Below are positions 27,178-36,166 of a stretch of DNA of 64,000 bases, one piece after another. A model generated the notes under the pieces. That model was not told the origin of the DNA, searched no databases, and worked only from the letters and a program-made list of their open reading frames with translations. Position numbers and translations under genes: made by a program. The stretch is from Tolypothrix sp. NIES-4075 (GTDB taxonomy: Bacteria > Cyanobacteriota > Cyanobacteriia > Cyanobacteriales > Nostocaceae): assembly GCF_002218085.1 (NCBI RefSeq), contig NZ_BDUC01000003.1, positions 717,666 through 781,665 of the forward strand, given 5' to 3'. How positions within the stretch are numbered: the stretch's first letter is position 1; each line of letters begins with the position of its first letter.

Positions 27178-28476
27178 TTACCTACTTTTTAATAATCTTC
27201 GCGTTTCATTTGCGGCGGCTTTCATGGCGCTTTCTGGGGTCATGCTATTTGTTAAAGCGGCACTCAAATAACGTTGCAAAATGTCTGAGGCTTGGGCATA
27301 TTGGGCTATGGGTGGACGTAAAACTGCTTTATTAACTATTTTTAATAATTCGGGGTAGTGGGGATATTTGGCGATAATTTCTGGGTCTGTAAATAATGCG
27401 CGTCGGCTGGGAACAAAACCGGCATTTAAAATAAATCGCCGCTGTGCTTCTTCGCTGGTAAAATATTTAATTGCTTTCCAAGCTTCTTCGGGATGTTTTG
27501 ATGATTTGGCGATTCCCAAACCCCAACCACCTAAACAAGCTGCGCCAGTTTTCGGGTCAATACCAACCATTGATTTAATTTTAATTTTGCCTTTGACTGG
27601 CGAATCTTTGGTATTTGCAAGGGGCCAAACATAGGGCCAGCTGCGTAAAAATGCTGCTTGACCACTTTGGAAAATTCGCCTTGTATCTTCTTCCATGTAT
27701 GTTGTGACTCCAAGGGGAGAAATGCCTGATTGAGTTGTTTGTTTGAGAAAGGCGATCGCTTTTAATGTTTCTGGTCGATCCAATCCAACTTCTAACGTTT
27801 TCGGATTTACCCAAAATCCCCCAAAGCCTTGTAAAAGTTCGACAAACATCGCCACAGCACCTTCATATTGGCGACCTTGCCAAAGATAACCCCACTTAAT
27901 TTTGCCCTGTTCTTTCAACGCTTGAGAAATTTTCAACAAATCTGCAATGGTTTCTGGTGGTTGAAATCCTGCTTGCTTAAGTAAGTCTTCCCGATAGTAA
28001 AGTACCCCAACATCGCTTCGCATGGGAATTCGATATAATTTGCCCTCGACAATTCCGCCTTCTACATCTTGGCGCGAAAATGCGGCTAACTCTTCTTTTG
28101 TGATGCGATCGCTCAAGTCTTGCAACCATCCACCCGCTGCAAATTTCGGTGTCCAAATGACATCCATATTCACTATGTCATAAGGAGAATCACCCAAAAT
28201 AAAAGCCGAAGTATAAAGGTCTTCAAGCAAATCTGGTGAATTTGGTCCTTCGAGAACATTAATCCGAATTCCCGGATTTTTCGCTTCAAAGTCTTTAACT
28301 ATACCCGTTTTCCAAGGTTGCGCGTCAGGCGCAGTCATCAACAAATTCAAAACTACTGGTTGCTGCGATAAAACTTGCTGAATCGATAAAATGATGCCCA
28401 ATAATACAGCAAAAAATATCCCAATTGGCGATTTCAGCTTTTGTAGTATTTTTTGCTGACATTTATGTATTTTCAT
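27178..28476 (-). CDS. Extracellular sugar-binding protein of ABC importer (family 1)
   Basis: Using the ATG at 28476 gives 432 residues; a TTG nine codons upstream is less likely. A signal/anchor segment (SPIGIFFAVLLGIILSIQQVLSQ) is followed by the SBP family 1 fold: VLNLLMTAPDAQPWKTGIVKDF, YDIVNMDVIWTPKFAAGGWL, YRIPMRSDVGVLYYREDLL and GGWGLGIAKSSKHPEEAWKAI. There is no lipobox Cys, so it is either released into the periplasm or anchored by the uncleaved helix. It is first in an operon with two permeases and an ATPase. The ligand is probably a di- or oligosaccharide, which I cannot specify. Confidence 0.9.
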   Translation of the reverse strand: MKIHKCQQKILQKLKSPIGIFFAVLLGIILSIQQVLSQQPVVLNLLMTAPDAQPWKTGIVKDFEAKNPGIRINVLEGPNSPDLLEDLYTSAFILGDSPYDIVNMDVIWTPKFAAGGWLQDLSDRITKEELAAFSRQDVEGGIVEGKLYRIPMRSDVGVLYYREDLLKQAGFQPPETIADLLKISQALKEQGKIKWGYLWQGRQYEGAVAMFVELLQGFGGFWVNPKTLEVGLDRPETLKAIAFLKQTTQSGISPLGVTTYMEEDTRRIFQSGQAAFLRSWPYVWPLANTKDSPVKGKIKIKSMVGIDPKTGAACLGGWGLGIAKSSKHPEEAWKAIKYFTSEEAQRRFILNAGFVPSRRALFTDPEIIAKYPHYPELLKIVNKAVLRPPIAQYAQASDILQRYLSAALTNSMTPESAMKAAANETRRLLKSR

Positions 28477-29046
28477 TTGCAAAATGTTGCTTAAATAATG
28501 CAAATCAATAATTTTATGGCAAAAAATTATTTGAAACTTTGCTTGTTAAATATATCTTTGTACATCATACCTGACGGATAAATATAATAAATTGTTTTTT
28601 ACAAACTATTAAATATCATGAATAATTGTGATAATTACTGATACCAAATTCGTTTGATTAGTTATAATAACCCGGAACCCCACCTTCTTTCGGCTTACGC
28701 CAAAAGTAGAGGACTCGCAAGCGGGGAGGGGATTTAGAGACGGGGTGCTTATTAACCGTGGATAGTATAAATAATTATCCGAACATGATATGATACCTTT
28801 CTTAACAAACAAAAAATATAGCCTCTACATCAGGTGTGTAGAGGCAGATGATCGTAATGAACTGAGCAATAAACATCTTCAAAAACCGATTTATTAAAGC
28901 TATAGTTCAGTATAAAACTAAATATTTTTCACTTTATTTTTCCATTAAACATCTAAAAGCTTGATTTGACAATCGAGAATGATTAATTTTGCACTTCAGC
29001 CGCATATTGACAAAAAAGACATTTAGGCAGATGCGATCGCTCTCAA
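28477..29046. other. Spacer between sugar importer and Rrf2 regulator
   Basis: AT-rich leader of the importer operon (about 28477-28620), then a GC-rich patch (28670-28760) that resembles an inserted repeat, and a 9-bp hairpin, GCCTCTACA/TGTAGAGGC, at 28821-28845. The small minus-strand frame at 28609-28812 runs through the patch and is not accepted. The importer promoter should be here but was not resolved. Confidence 0.5.
28821..28845. terminator. Hairpin GCCTCTACA/TGTAGAGGC
   Basis: A perfect 9-bp stem with a 7-base loop between two genes on the minus strand. It may end the Rrf2 regulator transcript, but there is no clear T-run on that strand, so a dispersed repeat is also possible. Confidence 0.35.
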
Positions 29047-29481
29047 CTATATGTAATACATAAATTGTATCTGTCGCCGACTATCTCGCAGTTCGCAAAG
29101 GTCTTGGAGTGTATACTTTTGCCAAACTGAGTTAGCAGCCTGACGCGCTTTGTACCAGACATCTTGAATTATTTTACTTTCTGTTGTTTTGGATGTTGTA
29201 TCATCACTCAAAATAGTTTCTACGCCTTCAATGCAGTTTAATATATCTAAAAGCGTAATCTGTTGGGGGTCTCGTGCCAAGATATAACCGCCCTTCGATC
29301 CGCGTATGCTTTTAATTAAACCTCCACGTCTCAATGTGGCTAGCAGTTGTTCTAAATAACGTTGGGGTATATTTTGTAGCAAAGCTATCTGTTGTATTTG
29401 CAGAGATTCGTTACGGGGGTAACAATTTGCCAACTCTAACAAGGCTAGAAGTGCGTATTCAGATTTGCTTGATAATTCCAT
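29047..29481 (-). CDS. Rrf2-family transcriptional regulator
   Basis: 144 residues with the Rrf2 winged-helix start (MELSSKSEYALLALLELA), the recognition region IPQRYLEQLLATLRRGGLIKSIRGSKGGYILAR and the dimer helix DILNCIEGVE. IscR-type members bind a 2Fe-2S cluster through three clustered Cys near residues 92-104; that segment here (LSDDTTSKTTESK) has none. A redox-cluster sensor of the IscR kind is therefore unlikely. Cys residues remain near 84 and 128. It stands alone, so its targets are unknown. Confidence 0.9.
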   Translation of the reverse strand: MELSSKSEYALLALLELANCYPRNESLQIQQIALLQNIPQRYLEQLLATLRRGGLIKSIRGSKGGYILARDPQQITLLDILNCIEGVETILSDDTTSKTTESKIIQDVWYKARQAANSVWQKYTLQDLCELRDSRRQIQFMYYI

Positions 29482-30024
29482 AGGTGTAATGCTTTAAATT
29501 CACACCATCAGGATGAAAATGAGAGAGATTAAACTTGTAGTTGGCACTATTTGTGCTAGAATGCCAACTTTAAATTTATCACATCAATCCTGACAGTTTA
29601 TTAGTACATGCAGGTTGATTTAACTTTATAAATTCTCTTTCATAAAAGCAAATATATTTTTTTGTTAATTTGATAAATTAAAGTGATTAATTCCAAAAGA
29701 AATTATGGATTAGGGGATGGGGAGTCACAAAAGAATTAATTGAGTCTTTCTTGTCTCCCCAGTCCCCAGTCCCCATTCCCCAGTCCCTAGTCTTTTTTTG
29801 GGAAATTAACTCAAATTTTGACAATTTTTAACTAAACCTTTACTGTTACTGACTTACTTTGTTCTTGTCATTTCAGATAAACTACCTAAATCCTGTCGTT
29901 TTTTAGATGTATGCAATAATCAACGTTCTTTGTACCATCAGACTCAAAGAAAAAGGAAAATTGCTAAACTAAGCATCTTTTTCTCTAAAAAAAGGAATAA
30001 CGATACAGAATTTTAGGAGTACAA
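29482..30024. other. Spacer with CCCCAGT heptamers
   Basis: The divergent spacer between the Rrf2 regulator and the His-rich membrane protein. At 29752-29792 it holds about six units of CCCCAGT/CCCCATT (STRR). The rest is AT-rich and shows no gene. Both genes' promoters should lie here. A short AGGAG ribosome site precedes the ATG at 30025. Confidence 0.55.
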
Positions 30025-30534
30025 ATGCTTGAGGCGATCGCTGTTGCTTGGCTACTACTGTTTTTCGGCGATTTTTTTTCTACCTTCTTATATCATATAC
30101 CAGAACATGTTTTTGGTAGGCTTCACTTGCAAACGCACCACTCTTGGAAGAAAAACTTTCGCCATTACGCAATTTTAACTTTCAATTTCCAGGTTCTTTT
30201 AGATGGTATTTTGGGTGCTTTGCCATACTTGCTATTAGCAGTATTCTTATGGACTTTCTCTCCGGTTGGCGTTATTTGTGGGTTGCTTTTTGGTCAGTTT
30301 CATGTATGGTGGAGACACATAAGTGTCTTGGGTTGGGAAACTCCTAAGTTTTTGAAGATGCTGTGTCAGGTTTTATATATCACTACACCGGAAAGACATT
30401 GGCTACATCATCAAAAAACTAACGTCGGTTACGGTGATATTTTTACATTCTTTGAGCAACCGGCAAAAATTTGGATGCGATCGCTACGTCTTTTGCGACT
30501 AAATCTGCGTTCCTCGCTTACCCTGATACAGTAA
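30025..30534 (+). CDS. His-rich membrane protein, fatty acid hydroxylase/sterol desaturase-like
   Basis: 169 residues with hydrophobic helices at about 5-25, 55-80 and 82-100. Histidine clusters have the spacing of di-iron membrane hydroxylases: LYHIPEH, HLQTHH, FRHYA, FHVWWRH and RHWLHHQ followed by NVGYGD. Fatty acid hydroxylase-superfamily proteins use such boxes to bind two irons and hydroxylate or desaturate lipids. It is shorter than most (200-300 residues), and the exact box pattern is not perfect, so the catalytic call is tentative. An AGGAG site lies 5 bases before the ATG. Confidence 0.65.
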   Translation: MLEAIAVAWLLLFFGDFFSTFLYHIPEHVFGRLHLQTHHSWKKNFRHYAILTFNFQVLLDGILGALPYLLLAVFLWTFSPVGVICGLLFGQFHVWWRHISVLGWETPKFLKMLCQVLYITTPERHWLHHQKTNVGYGDIFTFFEQPAKIWMRSLRLLRLNLRSSLTLIQ

Positions 30535-30542
30535 CGAAAATA

Positions 30543-31232
30543 CTAAATTTTTGTTGCATTTGCATAAATAAAATAATTGTTCGTTACCTTGATATCAGCC
30601 TGAAACCCAACTTTTAGCAACTTGTTATAAAGTTCATCAAGCTGATAAAAAATCTTGACTATCTGAAATTCTTCACCATTATTTAACTTCCGGGTTTGAT
30701 AAATGTTTTTGTCGGATTCAAAGATATGATTCTTGGCTGTGGATGTAGGCTCAAAGCGTGAGTCTACCAAAAAAACTTGTCCGCCAACGCGAACAGAGTT
30801 ATAAACTTTCGTCAAAAACAAATCAAGTAATGCTGGTGGTACATGAGAAAGCCAAAAAGCAAAAAATACCAAATCATATTCAATATCCGGTTCCCATGTG
30901 AATAAATCAAGTTGGTGATATTTCACATTGGATGAAAGTAACTTTTTGCGATTAATTTCAATTACTTCCTCGCAAGCATCTATCGCAGTAATTTTCTTGC
31001 CAATCTTGACAAGTTCTTGCGTCCAGATACCTGTTCCACAGGCTAATTCTAAGATGTTATCTGCGGCTTTAAGTTGATATAATGCGGCTTTGACAACAGC
31101 AACTTCGCGTCTCCAGCGCTGGTTGAATTCTTCACCGCGATCGTAGCGACCAAGCCGATAAAACCACTCATCATATTCGTTTGCTCTGGCACGATAATAC
31201 GCGATTTGTTGTTGAATAATATTATCTGTCAT
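30543..31232 (-). CDS. SAM-dependent methyltransferase (class I)
   Basis: 229 residues. Motif I is ILELACGTGIWT (about 60-71), followed by the acidic end of strand 2 in ITAIDACEEVIEI, motif IV-like YDLVFFAFWLSHVP and GGQVFLVDS. This is a Rossmann-fold methyltransferase of the Methyltransf_11/25 type. The substrate is unknown. It converges on the His-rich membrane gene with an 8-base gap, so the two genes share a very short 3' region. Confidence 0.88.
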   Translation of the reverse strand: MTDNIIQQQIAYYRARANEYDEWFYRLGRYDRGEEFNQRWRREVAVVKAALYQLKAADNILELACGTGIWTQELVKIGKKITAIDACEEVIEINRKKLLSSNVKYHQLDLFTWEPDIEYDLVFFAFWLSHVPPALLDLFLTKVYNSVRVGGQVFLVDSRFEPTSTAKNHIFESDKNIYQTRKLNNGEEFQIVKIFYQLDELYNKLLKVGFQADIKVTNNYFIYANATKI

Positions 31233-31314
31233 CGTCTTTGCCCTAGCTGCGCTTTAGCCTGGGGCTATACTAACAAAACCCCCTCCCCCCTTCTCCCCCT
31301 CTCCCTCTCCCTCA

Positions 31315-31488
31315 TTACGTGGGGTCTAGAAACTCTAGCTGGCAATCCATCTCTACACCGTTAGGAAGTTTTACCCGCACGCTGCCAACTCTAGACGGGT
31401 ACAAATCGACAATGAACATTTCTCCTAATACTTTATGGCGTACTGGCTTATTGGCTATGTAATATTTGGTGGCTGTTTCAATAGTCAT
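31315..31488 (-). CDS. 57-residue hypothetical protein
   Basis: A short frame from ATG at 31488 to TAA at 31315 encodes a soluble beta-rich peptide (begins MTIETATKYYIAN, contains GEMFIVDLYPSRVGSVRVKL, ends LEFLDPT). A strong ribosome site (GAGG, 8 bases before ATG) supports it. It lies between the methyltransferase and chrA genes on the same strand. I do not recognise the family; the alternating hydrophobic pattern suggests a small beta-barrel or regulatory fold. Confidence 0.6.
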   Translation of the reverse strand: MTIETATKYYIANKPVRHKVLGEMFIVDLYPSRVGSVRVKLPNGVEMDCQLEFLDPT

Positions 31489-31527
31489 ACAATCTACCTC
31501 TATATTACCTTTATGCTTACACAGCGA

Positions 31528-32733
31528 TCATCGAGTGTAGCCTAAAAGCGAAGCTACCCAGCTAATTCCCGCACCACCAAAAACTAGCCATGCAGCATTG
31601 ATGCGGAAGCGAATCAGCAATACGGCTGAGATAATAGCGATCGCCACAGCTAAAAAATCCACATACGCAGCTTTTGGTATTAAAGTCGTTGCTGCTAATT
31701 CCAAAGTAACAACAAACATCAACGCAACAGCACTGACATTCACCGCATCCAGAAATGCACTTGTCCATTTTGAAGCGCGTAAGCGGGGAACAAGCGGATT
31801 AAGAATAGCTGTGAAAAAAAACGACGGTAGGAAAATTCCCACCGTTCCCACTATAGCACCTTGAACACCTGCAATGATGTAACCGATAAAAGTAGCGGTA
31901 GAAAGAACCGGTCCTGGGGTAAATTGACCGATCGCGATCGCATCCAATAACTGCTGTTGCGTTAACCAGCCGTATTCCTGAACTAATCCACCTTCCAAAA
32001 ACGCTACCAACACAAAACCACCACCAAACAATACACTACCGACTTTCAGGAAAAATAAACCCAGCTTCCACAAAGAGACATTTGTTATTGTATGTGCAGT
32101 AGTTGCGGCACTAACTGCTGTTGTTTTAAAAGCCGCACAATAAGTTAAATTAGCGATGAGAAAATTTGCTGTGTTTGGTGGGGTATTATTGCGATCGCCA
32201 CTACGCAACCAAATCATACCTAAGATACCGCCAATTAACAGGGCAATCACTTCCGAGAGTTTCAACAATAATAAGACTGCTACACCCAAGGCGATCGCCA
32301 AATAGTAACGACTTTTTACAGCTTTTTTTCCCAAACGCCAAAGCGCATCCAAAATCACCGCCAAAACAGCAGGCTTAATTCCATATAGTAAAGGAGCGAC
32401 TTGGGGCAAATTGCCATAGTTAACATAAATCCAGGCAAATACACCTGTAATTAACACCGCAGGTAAAATAAAGCAAACACCCGCAACAATCAGCCCCAGC
32501 CATCCCGCGTAGACATATCCTACATGAATCGCCATTTCTGTAGAATTGGGACCCGGAATCAAATTAGTTGCTCCAAGTAAGTCAAGAAAATGCTCTCGTG
32601 TCATCCACTGACGCCGCTTGACTACTTCCGATTCAATCATCGCAATATGAGCAACCGGACCCCCGAAACCGATGATACCCAACTTGAAAAACAGCGTGGC
32701 AACTTCGCTCAAACGACCGATTGTTGAATTCAT
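31528..32733 (-). CDS. chrA: ChrA-family chromate/anion transporter
   Basis: 401 residues in two homologous halves, the long-chain CHR type. Half one has LFFKLGIIGFGGPVAHIAMIE, NLIPGPNSTEMAIHVGY and AGWLGLIVAGVCFILPA. Half two repeats the pattern with LFFLKVGSVLFGGGFVLVAFLEG, AIGQFTPGPVLSTATFIGY and GTVGIFLPSFFF. The FGG and PGP motifs are the family hallmarks. It is expected in the plasma membrane, exporting chromate or a related oxyanion. A palindromic element begins 13 bases upstream of its start. Confidence 0.92.
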   Translation of the reverse strand: MNSTIGRLSEVATLFFKLGIIGFGGPVAHIAMIESEVVKRRQWMTREHFLDLLGATNLIPGPNSTEMAIHVGYVYAGWLGLIVAGVCFILPAVLITGVFAWIYVNYGNLPQVAPLLYGIKPAVLAVILDALWRLGKKAVKSRYYLAIALGVAVLLLLKLSEVIALLIGGILGMIWLRSGDRNNTPPNTANFLIANLTYCAAFKTTAVSAATTAHTITNVSLWKLGLFFLKVGSVLFGGGFVLVAFLEGGLVQEYGWLTQQQLLDAIAIGQFTPGPVLSTATFIGYIIAGVQGAIVGTVGIFLPSFFFTAILNPLVPRLRASKWTSAFLDAVNVSAVALMFVVTLELAATTLIPKAAYVDFLAVAIAIISAVLLIRFRINAAWLVFGGAGISWVASLLGYTR

Positions 32734-32745
32734 GACCCCTATTTC

Positions 32746-32802
32746 GTAGTGAGCGGTTTACCGCTCATAGCAAGGATTTTAAGCACTCTCCGTGCTTACT
32801 AC
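32746..32802. repeat. GTAGT...ACTAC palindromic element, copy 3
   Basis: A 57-bp element with two inner hairpins (GAGCGGTTTACCGCTC and AAGCACTCTCCGTGCTT). It lies between chrA and the small membrane gene, left of the first signalling module. Copies 4 and 5 follow each of the two modules. Confidence 0.85.
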
Positions 32803-32825
32803 ATTAATTATTTATATTTTCATAA

Positions 32826-33056
32826 CTATGTATTGAGTTTTTCTACAGAAGATGTATCTAACTGAGGTTGTTCGGGTTGCGCTTCACTAATAGCATCGCT
32901 GAAGTAAGAGCCGACAATTTTATCGTAGTTAGAAGCAACAGCTAAAAAAGCCCCACCCAAAATATAAATTGGTAGCGGTAGAGAAAGTTCTTGCACCCAG
33001 TCAAACAGTTTTGCTAGGGCAAACAGCACGAAAAAGCAGGCAAGCCAAACTCTCAT
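32826..33056 (-). CDS. Small membrane protein, unknown
   Basis: From ATG 33056 the product is 76 residues. It has an N-terminal helix (VWLACFFVLFALAKLFDWV), a second hydrophobic stretch (LPIYILGGAFLAVASNY) and an acidic/Gln-rich tail (EAQPEQPQLDTSSVEK). A TTG seven codons upstream would add MKASDKN. The family is not recognised. It is divergent from the first membrane kinase, sharing a spacer with a GACGTTCC hairpin. Confidence 0.6.
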   Translation of the reverse strand: MRVWLACFFVLFALAKLFDWVQELSLPLPIYILGGAFLAVASNYDKIVGSYFSDAISEAQPEQPQLDTSSVEKLNT

Positions 33057-33117
33057 GTTTTTATCCGAAGCCTTCAAATAATTCTACTTATAGGATAGAT
33101 GGATTGGATCGTATTGT

Positions 33118-33144
33118 AGAGACGTTCCGATGGAACGTCTTTAC
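33118..33144. repeat. GAGACGTTCC/GGAACGTCTTT hairpin
   Basis: An inverted repeat (AGAGACGTTCC, loop GAT, GGAACGTCTTT), nearly the same as the hairpin at 15622-15648. It lies in the divergent spacer ahead of the first membrane hybrid kinase. Confidence 0.7.
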
Positions 33145-33230
33145 GACAATTAGTTTACCCAATGCAAATCATCAACTCAAATTTGGGAACTATGTAATTA
33201 GCTAACTTTCCAACTGCTTACTAGGTAGTA

Positions 33231-36140
33231 ATGCTACTTAAACTTACGAATAATTCCGGTATCAATAAATTACCAAAATTATCACTACGCTTGATTCTTG
33301 TCGTTCCTTTTGTGCTGCAAATCTTTGCTGCCGTGGGATTGACCGGGTATCTATCGTTACGTAATGGACAGAGAGCAGTTAACGAACTTGCTTCGCGACT
33401 GCGGGGTGAAGTCAGTTCGCGTATCGACCAACACCTTGATAGCTACCTGGAAACCGCTCGACATTTGGCTCAAGTTAATGGTGATGCTTTCGATTTGGGT
33501 TTGCTAGATCCGCAAGATTTAGAAGGTATTGGGCATTACTTCTGGAAGCAAATGCAGTTATATAACGTTGGTTATATTAGCTTTGGCTCTAAATCAGGTG
33601 AATTTTCTGGCTCTGGATATTACATGAACGAAGGTCTCATCATTGTTAACGATGTTTCCACAAAGCGATACGGCAACAATGATGCCTACAACTACCAAAC
33701 AGATACCCAGGGCAATCGTCTCAAGCTGATTGATACTTTTCCCAACTACAAATTTCAAAATGAAGCTTGGTATGCAGAGACAGTCAAGACTGGTAAACCA
33801 ATGTGGAGCCAGATTTATCAATGGGAAATACAGCCCTTTCCCCTAGCAATTTCTGCCAACCGTCCTGTTTATGATAAAAACAAAAACTTGATAGGGGTGA
33901 TTGGCATTGACCAGCGTCTATCACAAATTAGCGATTTTTTGCAGCAGTTAAAAGTTAGTCCCAAAAACAAGACTTTTATTTTAGAGCGCAACGGCTTAAT
34001 AGTTGCCACTTCCAGCAGCGAGAAGCCTTTCACAATGGTAGGTAAGAAACCGCAACGGCTGAAAGCAATAGATAGCAGTGATGCCTTAGTTCAAGCAAGC
34101 GCGAAATACTTAACACAGCATTTCGGTGACTTGAGCAAAATCAAGAATAGCCAGCAACTTGACTTTTTAGTTAATGGTCAGCGGCAGTTTATTCAGGTAA
34201 CACCTTGGCAGGATGAATGGGGGTTAGACTGGCTGGTAGTTATTGCCGTTCCCCAATCTGACTTTATGGGGCAAATTAACGCCAACACCCGCACGACAAT
34301 TTTACTATGTTTGGGGGCGTTGGTGTTAGCGAGTTTGCTGGGCATGTATACATCACGCTGGATTACCCAACCAATTTTACGGCTAAGTAAAGCCTCGGAA
34401 GCGATCGCATCCGGTGAGTTGAACCAAAAAGTACACGAGTCAGCAGTCAATGAATTAGGAGTTCTTGGTCAATCGTTTAACCGCATGGCACAGCAGTTAC
34501 GTACTGCTTTCACTACTTTAGAAAAAAACAATCAAGAATTAGAAGTTCGCGTTGAAGAACGTACAGCAGAATTGAAAGAAGCCAAAATCAGCGCTGACAC
34601 GGCAAATCATGCTAAAAGCGAATTTTTGGCAAACATGAGCCACGAACTGAGAACACCGCTTAATGGTATTTTAGGCTATGCCCAAATTCTTCAGCGATCG
34701 CCAACCCTCACAGAAAAAGAACGCAACGGTATCAGCATCATTCATCAGTGTGGTTCTCATTTATTAACTTTAATTAACGATATTTTAGACCTCTCAAAAA
34801 TTGAAGCACAAAAAATGGAACTCTACCCCACAGATTTTCATTTTCCTGCTTTTTTGCAAGGTGTTGCCGAAATTTGTCGCATCCGCGCAGAACAAAAAAA
34901 CATTGCTTTTACTTACCAAGTAGAATCAGAAATTCCTCAAGGTATTCATGCTGACGAAAAACGTTTGCGACAAGTGTTAATTAACCTACTTGGTAACGCC
35001 ATCAAATTTACAGACAAAGGAGGAGTAACTTTTAAAGTAGAGGTAATAGAGAATAGTGAATTGGTAATGGGTAATAGAGAATTGAGAATTGGTAATAGCG
35101 AATCGGTAATAGGTAATGGTAAAGAAGAATTCCCCATTATCCATTACCCATTACCCATTACCCATTCCCCATTACCCATTACCCATTACCCATTCCCCAT
35201 TCCCAAAATTCGCTTTCAAATTGAAGATACTGGAGTGGGGATGAGTGATGAGCAATTAGAGAAAATATTTTTGCCGTTTGAACAAGTTGGTTCTGAATCT
35301 CGCAAGTCTGAAGGAACCGGTTTAGGATTAGCAATTACGCAAAAAATTATCTCTCTCATGAACAGTGGTATATCTGTGAAAAGTCAGCTTGGTGAAGGCA
35401 GTATTTTTTCATTTGATGTCGAGTTATTAACAGCTCCCAATTGGGCAGAAACAGCTAAAACCTTTTATCATGGAATTATCATTGGTTTTTCTGGTGAACA
35501 AAGAAAGATTTTAGTAGTAGATGATAAATGGGAAAATCGCTCAGTTATTGTCAATTTGCTAGAACCAATTGGTTTTAACATTATTGAAGCGAAAAATGGT
35601 CAAGAGGGTTTAGATAAAGCCGTTGAGTTTCAACCAAACTTAATTATTAGTGATTTAGTTATGCCTGTGATGGATGGTTTTCAAATGATACAACACTTGC
35701 GGCGATCGCCTCAGTTAAAAGAAGTCGTAATAATTGCTTCTTCTGCTAGCGTTTTTGAAGCTGACCAACATAAAAGTTTAAATGCTGGGGCAAATGAGTT
35801 TCTACCTAAACCCGTGCAGGTAGAAACTCTGCTGGAAATGTTACGAGTACATTTGAGATTAGAATGGCTTTATGAAGGAAACAAACAAGCCGATAACGAG
35901 CCGGATGAAAGTACTTTACTTGCGCCTAACATTATAGTACCACCGCCCGCCGAAGATTTATCTCGACTGTACGATTTAGCTTTGAAAGGTCGCGTTAAAG
36001 CTATACAAGACCAGGTTGATAAGCTTGCCCAATCAGATGAGAAATTTACTTTATTTGCTCAAGAAATTATTCAATTAGCCAAGAAGTTTCAAATAGAAAA
36101 AATTCAAACTTTTATTCAGCAATATTTGACGAATAACTAA
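33231..36140 (+). CDS. Membrane hybrid histidine kinase (Cache-HAMP-HisKA-ATPase-receiver), module 1
   Basis: 969 residues. A membrane helix (about 20-42) is followed by a large Cache-like extracellular sensor (about 45-350, with FQNEAWYAETVKTGKPMW and VIGIDQRL), a second helix (about 355-375) and HAMP. Next are HisKA with phospho-His at about 471 (ANMSHELRTP) and the ATPase domain with N box LINLLGNAIKFTD, G1 DTGVGM and G2 GTGLGLAI. The receiver (IISDLVMP, Asp about 808) ends in a helical tail. Residues about 606-658, between the N box and G1, are a heptamer-repeat insert (PLPITHY-like units). It starts a two-gene operon with the receiver-kinase 26 bases downstream. Confidence 0.92.
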   Translation: MLLKLTNNSGINKLPKLSLRLILVVPFVLQIFAAVGLTGYLSLRNGQRAVNELASRLRGEVSSRIDQHLDSYLETARHLAQVNGDAFDLGLLDPQDLEGIGHYFWKQMQLYNVGYISFGSKSGEFSGSGYYMNEGLIIVNDVSTKRYGNNDAYNYQTDTQGNRLKLIDTFPNYKFQNEAWYAETVKTGKPMWSQIYQWEIQPFPLAISANRPVYDKNKNLIGVIGIDQRLSQISDFLQQLKVSPKNKTFILERNGLIVATSSSEKPFTMVGKKPQRLKAIDSSDALVQASAKYLTQHFGDLSKIKNSQQLDFLVNGQRQFIQVTPWQDEWGLDWLVVIAVPQSDFMGQINANTRTTILLCLGALVLASLLGMYTSRWITQPILRLSKASEAIASGELNQKVHESAVNELGVLGQSFNRMAQQLRTAFTTLEKNNQELEVRVEERTAELKEAKISADTANHAKSEFLANMSHELRTPLNGILGYAQILQRSPTLTEKERNGISIIHQCGSHLLTLINDILDLSKIEAQKMELYPTDFHFPAFLQGVAEICRIRAEQKNIAFTYQVESEIPQGIHADEKRLRQVLINLLGNAIKFTDKGGVTFKVEVIENSELVMGNRELRIGNSESVIGNGKEEFPIIHYPLPITHSPLPITHYPFPIPKIRFQIEDTGVGMSDEQLEKIFLPFEQVGSESRKSEGTGLGLAITQKIISLMNSGISVKSQLGEGSIFSFDVELLTAPNWAETAKTFYHGIIIGFSGEQRKILVVDDKWENRSVIVNLLEPIGFNIIEAKNGQEGLDKAVEFQPNLIISDLVMPVMDGFQMIQHLRRSPQLKEVVIIASSASVFEADQHKSLNAGANEFLPKPVQVETLLEMLRVHLRLEWLYEGNKQADNEPDESTLLAPNIIVPPPAEDLSRLYDLALKGRVKAIQDQVDKLAQSDEKFTLFAQEIIQLAKKFQIEKIQTFIQQYLTNN
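35046..35206. repeat. Heptamer repeats inside kinase gene, module 1
   Basis: Units of GGTAATA/GAATTGG type (35046-35125) are followed by about 11 units of CCCATTA/CCCCATT (35138-35205). The two halves are roughly complementary, so the mRNA could fold here. Three 7-bp units make 21 bases, giving a 7-residue protein repeat (LPITHYP, LPITHSP). The frame stays open through the whole insert. Confidence 0.9.
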
Positions 36141-36166
36141 ATATAGTTAATAATTATTTAATTCTT

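Noticed and set aside
26841..27180. Possible CRISPR array
   Set aside because: The repeats are 7-bp direct tandem units without spacers; no cas genes are present. They are STRR tracts.
28609..28812. 67-residue minus-strand frame
   Set aside because: It spans a GC-rich repeat-like patch and an AT-rich leader, with no ribosome site.
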